Shown here: positions 62,946 to 64,000 of the stretch, one piece after another
Numbering within the stretch: position 1 is the first letter of the stretch
Layout: each line of letters starts with the position of its first letter
Assembly (NCBI GenBank): GCA_035515795.1
Contig: DATJAY010000039.1
Span: 1 to 64,000, forward strand
DNA: 64,000 bases
Source of the DNA: Candidatus Acidiferrales bacterium
GTDB lineage: Bacteria > Bacteroidota > Ignavibacteria > Kryptoniales > JAKASW01
Direction: 5' to 3'
Made by a program: the position numbers and the translations under genes
The notes under the pieces: model-generated
The model's input: only the letters and a program-made list of their open reading frames with translations
What the model was told of the DNA's origin: nothing
Database searches by the model: none

Positions 62946-63562
62946 CGGCATTAATAAATAGAAATTGGAAAAACTATTTGTTCACCTACAGGAGCTATAC
63001 GCCTATCCCTTTTTTGATAGCCATGATATGGTTTGCTTCGCCGACGGTCATGTCGCTCGCTGTTGGTTTCGTCATTTCGCTCTTAGGAGAAGCGATACGT
63101 TTCTGGGGAGTATTATATGCGGGAAGCGAGACACGCACTACAGGAAAGGCGGGCGGGACACAGCTTGTTACAAGCGGCCCTTACGCTCACGTAAGGAATC
63201 CGCTGTACATCGGAAATATCCTGATATACCTAGGTGTTGGAATCATGTCGAATGCCCTTGTACCATGGCTGCAATTGATCGCTCTCTTTTATTTTATTCT
63301 CCAATACCGGGCCATTGTAAGCATCGAGGAAGAATATTTATCGAAGACGTTTTCCGATTGGAAAATCTATTGCGCAAATGTGCGTCGTTTTGTTCCGAAA
63401 TTAAAGACATTTCGAATTAATGATGATGTTGTTCCCGGCAGGCCGAATCCGCGACCTAATTTTCCGAGGGCCGTTCGCTCGGAACGCTCGTCCTTAATTG
63501 CGCTGACTTCATTGACAATTCTCCTGATCGTATTTCGCGTAATATCCAGGGGTGGTGCATGA
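62942..63562 (+). CDS. Isoprenylcysteine carboxyl methyltransferase-like membrane protein
   Basis: A 206-residue membrane protein of the ICMT/PEMT superfamily. The SAM-binding core motif is LVTSGPYAHVRNPLYIGNILIYLG, followed by VSIEEEYLSKTFSDWKIYCANVRRFVPKL (shown in part), and helices flank it on both sides. In bacteria such proteins methylate lipids or quinone-like substrates. Starts at an ATGA overlap and ends at an ATGA overlap with lpxB. Confidence 0.82.
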   Translation: MTALINRNWKNYLFTYRSYTPIPFLIAMIWFASPTVMSLAVGFVISLLGEAIRFWGVLYAGSETRTTGKAGGTQLVTSGPYAHVRNPLYIGNILIYLGVGIMSNALVPWLQLIALFYFILQYRAIVSIEEEYLSKTFSDWKIYCANVRRFVPKLKTFRINDDVVPGRPNPRPNFPRAVRSERSSLIALTSLTILLIVFRVISRGGA

Positions 63563-64000
63563 GCAAGACTTGTATGATTATTGCTGGTGAAATTTCCGGC
63601 GATAAGCACGCCGCTCGAGTGGTCGAGAGAATGAAAAGAGAAAGAGACCTGCGAGTGATTGGAATCGGAGGAGACAGGATGAAGGCTGCCGGAGTTGAAC
63701 TGCTCTATCATGTGAAAGAAATGTCGGTGATGGGGTTTGGCGAAATCATATCAAAGCTCCCGTTCTTCAGGAAAGTCAGACGCGATTTATCCCGCGTGAT
63801 TGCAGAGGAAAAACCTTCGGCGGTGATTCTCGTCGATTATCCCGGTTTCAATTTACGCTTTGCAGAACTTGCAAAGAGAAAAGGGTTGAAGGTGGTTTAT
63901 TTCATAAGCCCGCAAATATGGGCATGGGGAAAAGGCCGCATAAAGAAAATTCGACGGACTGTAGATTTAATGCTCACCATCTTCAAGTTTGAAGAAGAAA
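63559..64000 (+). CDS. lpxB: Lipid-A-disaccharide synthase, truncated by window edge
   Basis: The first 147 residues of LpxB, running off the right edge. It condenses UDP-diacylglucosamine with lipid X in lipid A synthesis. IIAGEISGDKHAARVV, GIGGDRMKAAGVELLYHVKEMSVMGFGEI (in parts), ILVDYPGFNLRFA and ISPQIWAWGKGR are the family motifs. The ATG at 63559 overlaps the stop of the preceding gene. It shows that the organism makes lipopolysaccharide-type lipid A. Confidence 0.95.
   Translation, partial: MSKTCMIIAGEISGDKHAARVVERMKRERDLRVIGIGGDRMKAAGVELLYHVKEMSVMGFGEIISKLPFFRKVRRDLSRVIAEEKPSAVILVDYPGFNLRFAELAKRKGLKVVYFISPQIWAWGKGRIKKIRRTVDLMLTIFKFEEE

Overview
The window is a 64 kb piece of a Gram-negative chromosome. 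It carries LpxB, TolC-type and beta-barrel outer-membrane proteins, many lipoprotein and Sec signals, and TatC. Several features point to the Bacteroidota/Chlorobi/Ignavibacteria side of the FCB group: a short primary sigma factor without region 1.1, a BshB1-type bacillithiol deacetylase, a GWxTD-family protein, a PorV/FadL-like barrel, and promoters of the form TTG-N20-TAnnTT. The exact phylum is an inference. Coding density is high, most genes sit in operons, and 4-bp ATGA/GTGA overlaps are frequent. I see no phage, insertion sequence, integron or CRISPR array.

Layout: 0-4.1 kb, surface-polysaccharide or glycolipid genes (partial undecaprenyl-phosphate sugar transferase, polyprenol-P-mannose synthase type GT2, and a GT2 fused to a degenerate sugar-transferase domain). 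4.2-11.6 kb, a TetR-controlled tripartite ABC efflux operon (adaptor, two split ATPases, TolC, two permeases). 11.6-23.4 kb, housekeeping and central metabolism (CBS protein, glutaryl-CoA dehydrogenase type enzyme, GuaB, M24 peptidase, glycosyltransferase, PurD, GalE, MeaB, acyl-CoA dehydrogenase, Mrp and NifU-like Fe-S proteins). 23.4-29.6 kb, a minus-strand block (aldehyde dehydrogenase, BshB1, then GWxTD protein, PdxA, methyltransferase, FtsE). 29.8-35.4 kb, signalling and transcription (GAF-GAF-degenerate GGDEF, zinc-ribbon peptide, RpoD, REC-GAF-GAF-PAS, a structured gene-free stretch, cold-shock protein). 35.6-38.8 kb, PspC/LiaF-like envelope proteins, a PAP2 protein, a decaying glycosyltransferase pseudogene and tRNA-Ser(GCT). 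39.0-40.6 kb, L21, L27 and malate dehydrogenase. 40.7-46.1 kb, a tightly overlapped minus-strand operon (beta-CASP nuclease, FN3 lipoprotein, orphan ABC ATPase, outer-membrane barrel, anti-sigma-type ATPase). 46.4-64 kb, DinB, GlgA, a shortened HAD phosphatase, an outer-membrane lipoprotein/barrel pair, RpiB, GlyA, TatC, polyprenyl diphosphate synthase, a patatin, a membrane-anchored GH2-like pseudoenzyme, SMC, a HAD phosphatase, an isoprenylcysteine-methyltransferase-like protein and partial LpxB.

The best candidates for something new are: (1) the GH2-fold protein at 56042-58642, which lacks both catalytic glutamates and carries a six-helix membrane domain; (2) the two separate ATPases of the efflux operon, whose sequence changes complement each other to leave one competent and one degenerate ATP site; (3) the five-gene operon at 40.7-46.1 kb, in which a permease-less ABC ATPase is translationally coupled to an outer-membrane barrel; (4) the GT2/pseudo-sugar-transferase fusion at 2167-4131; and (5) a promoter family with fixed geometry that can be read by eye at about ten places. 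Several signalling proteins (degenerate GGDEF, receiver without its lysine, PAS without an output domain) appear to have lost enzymatic output. No calls were checked by database search; product names rest on motif and family recognition.
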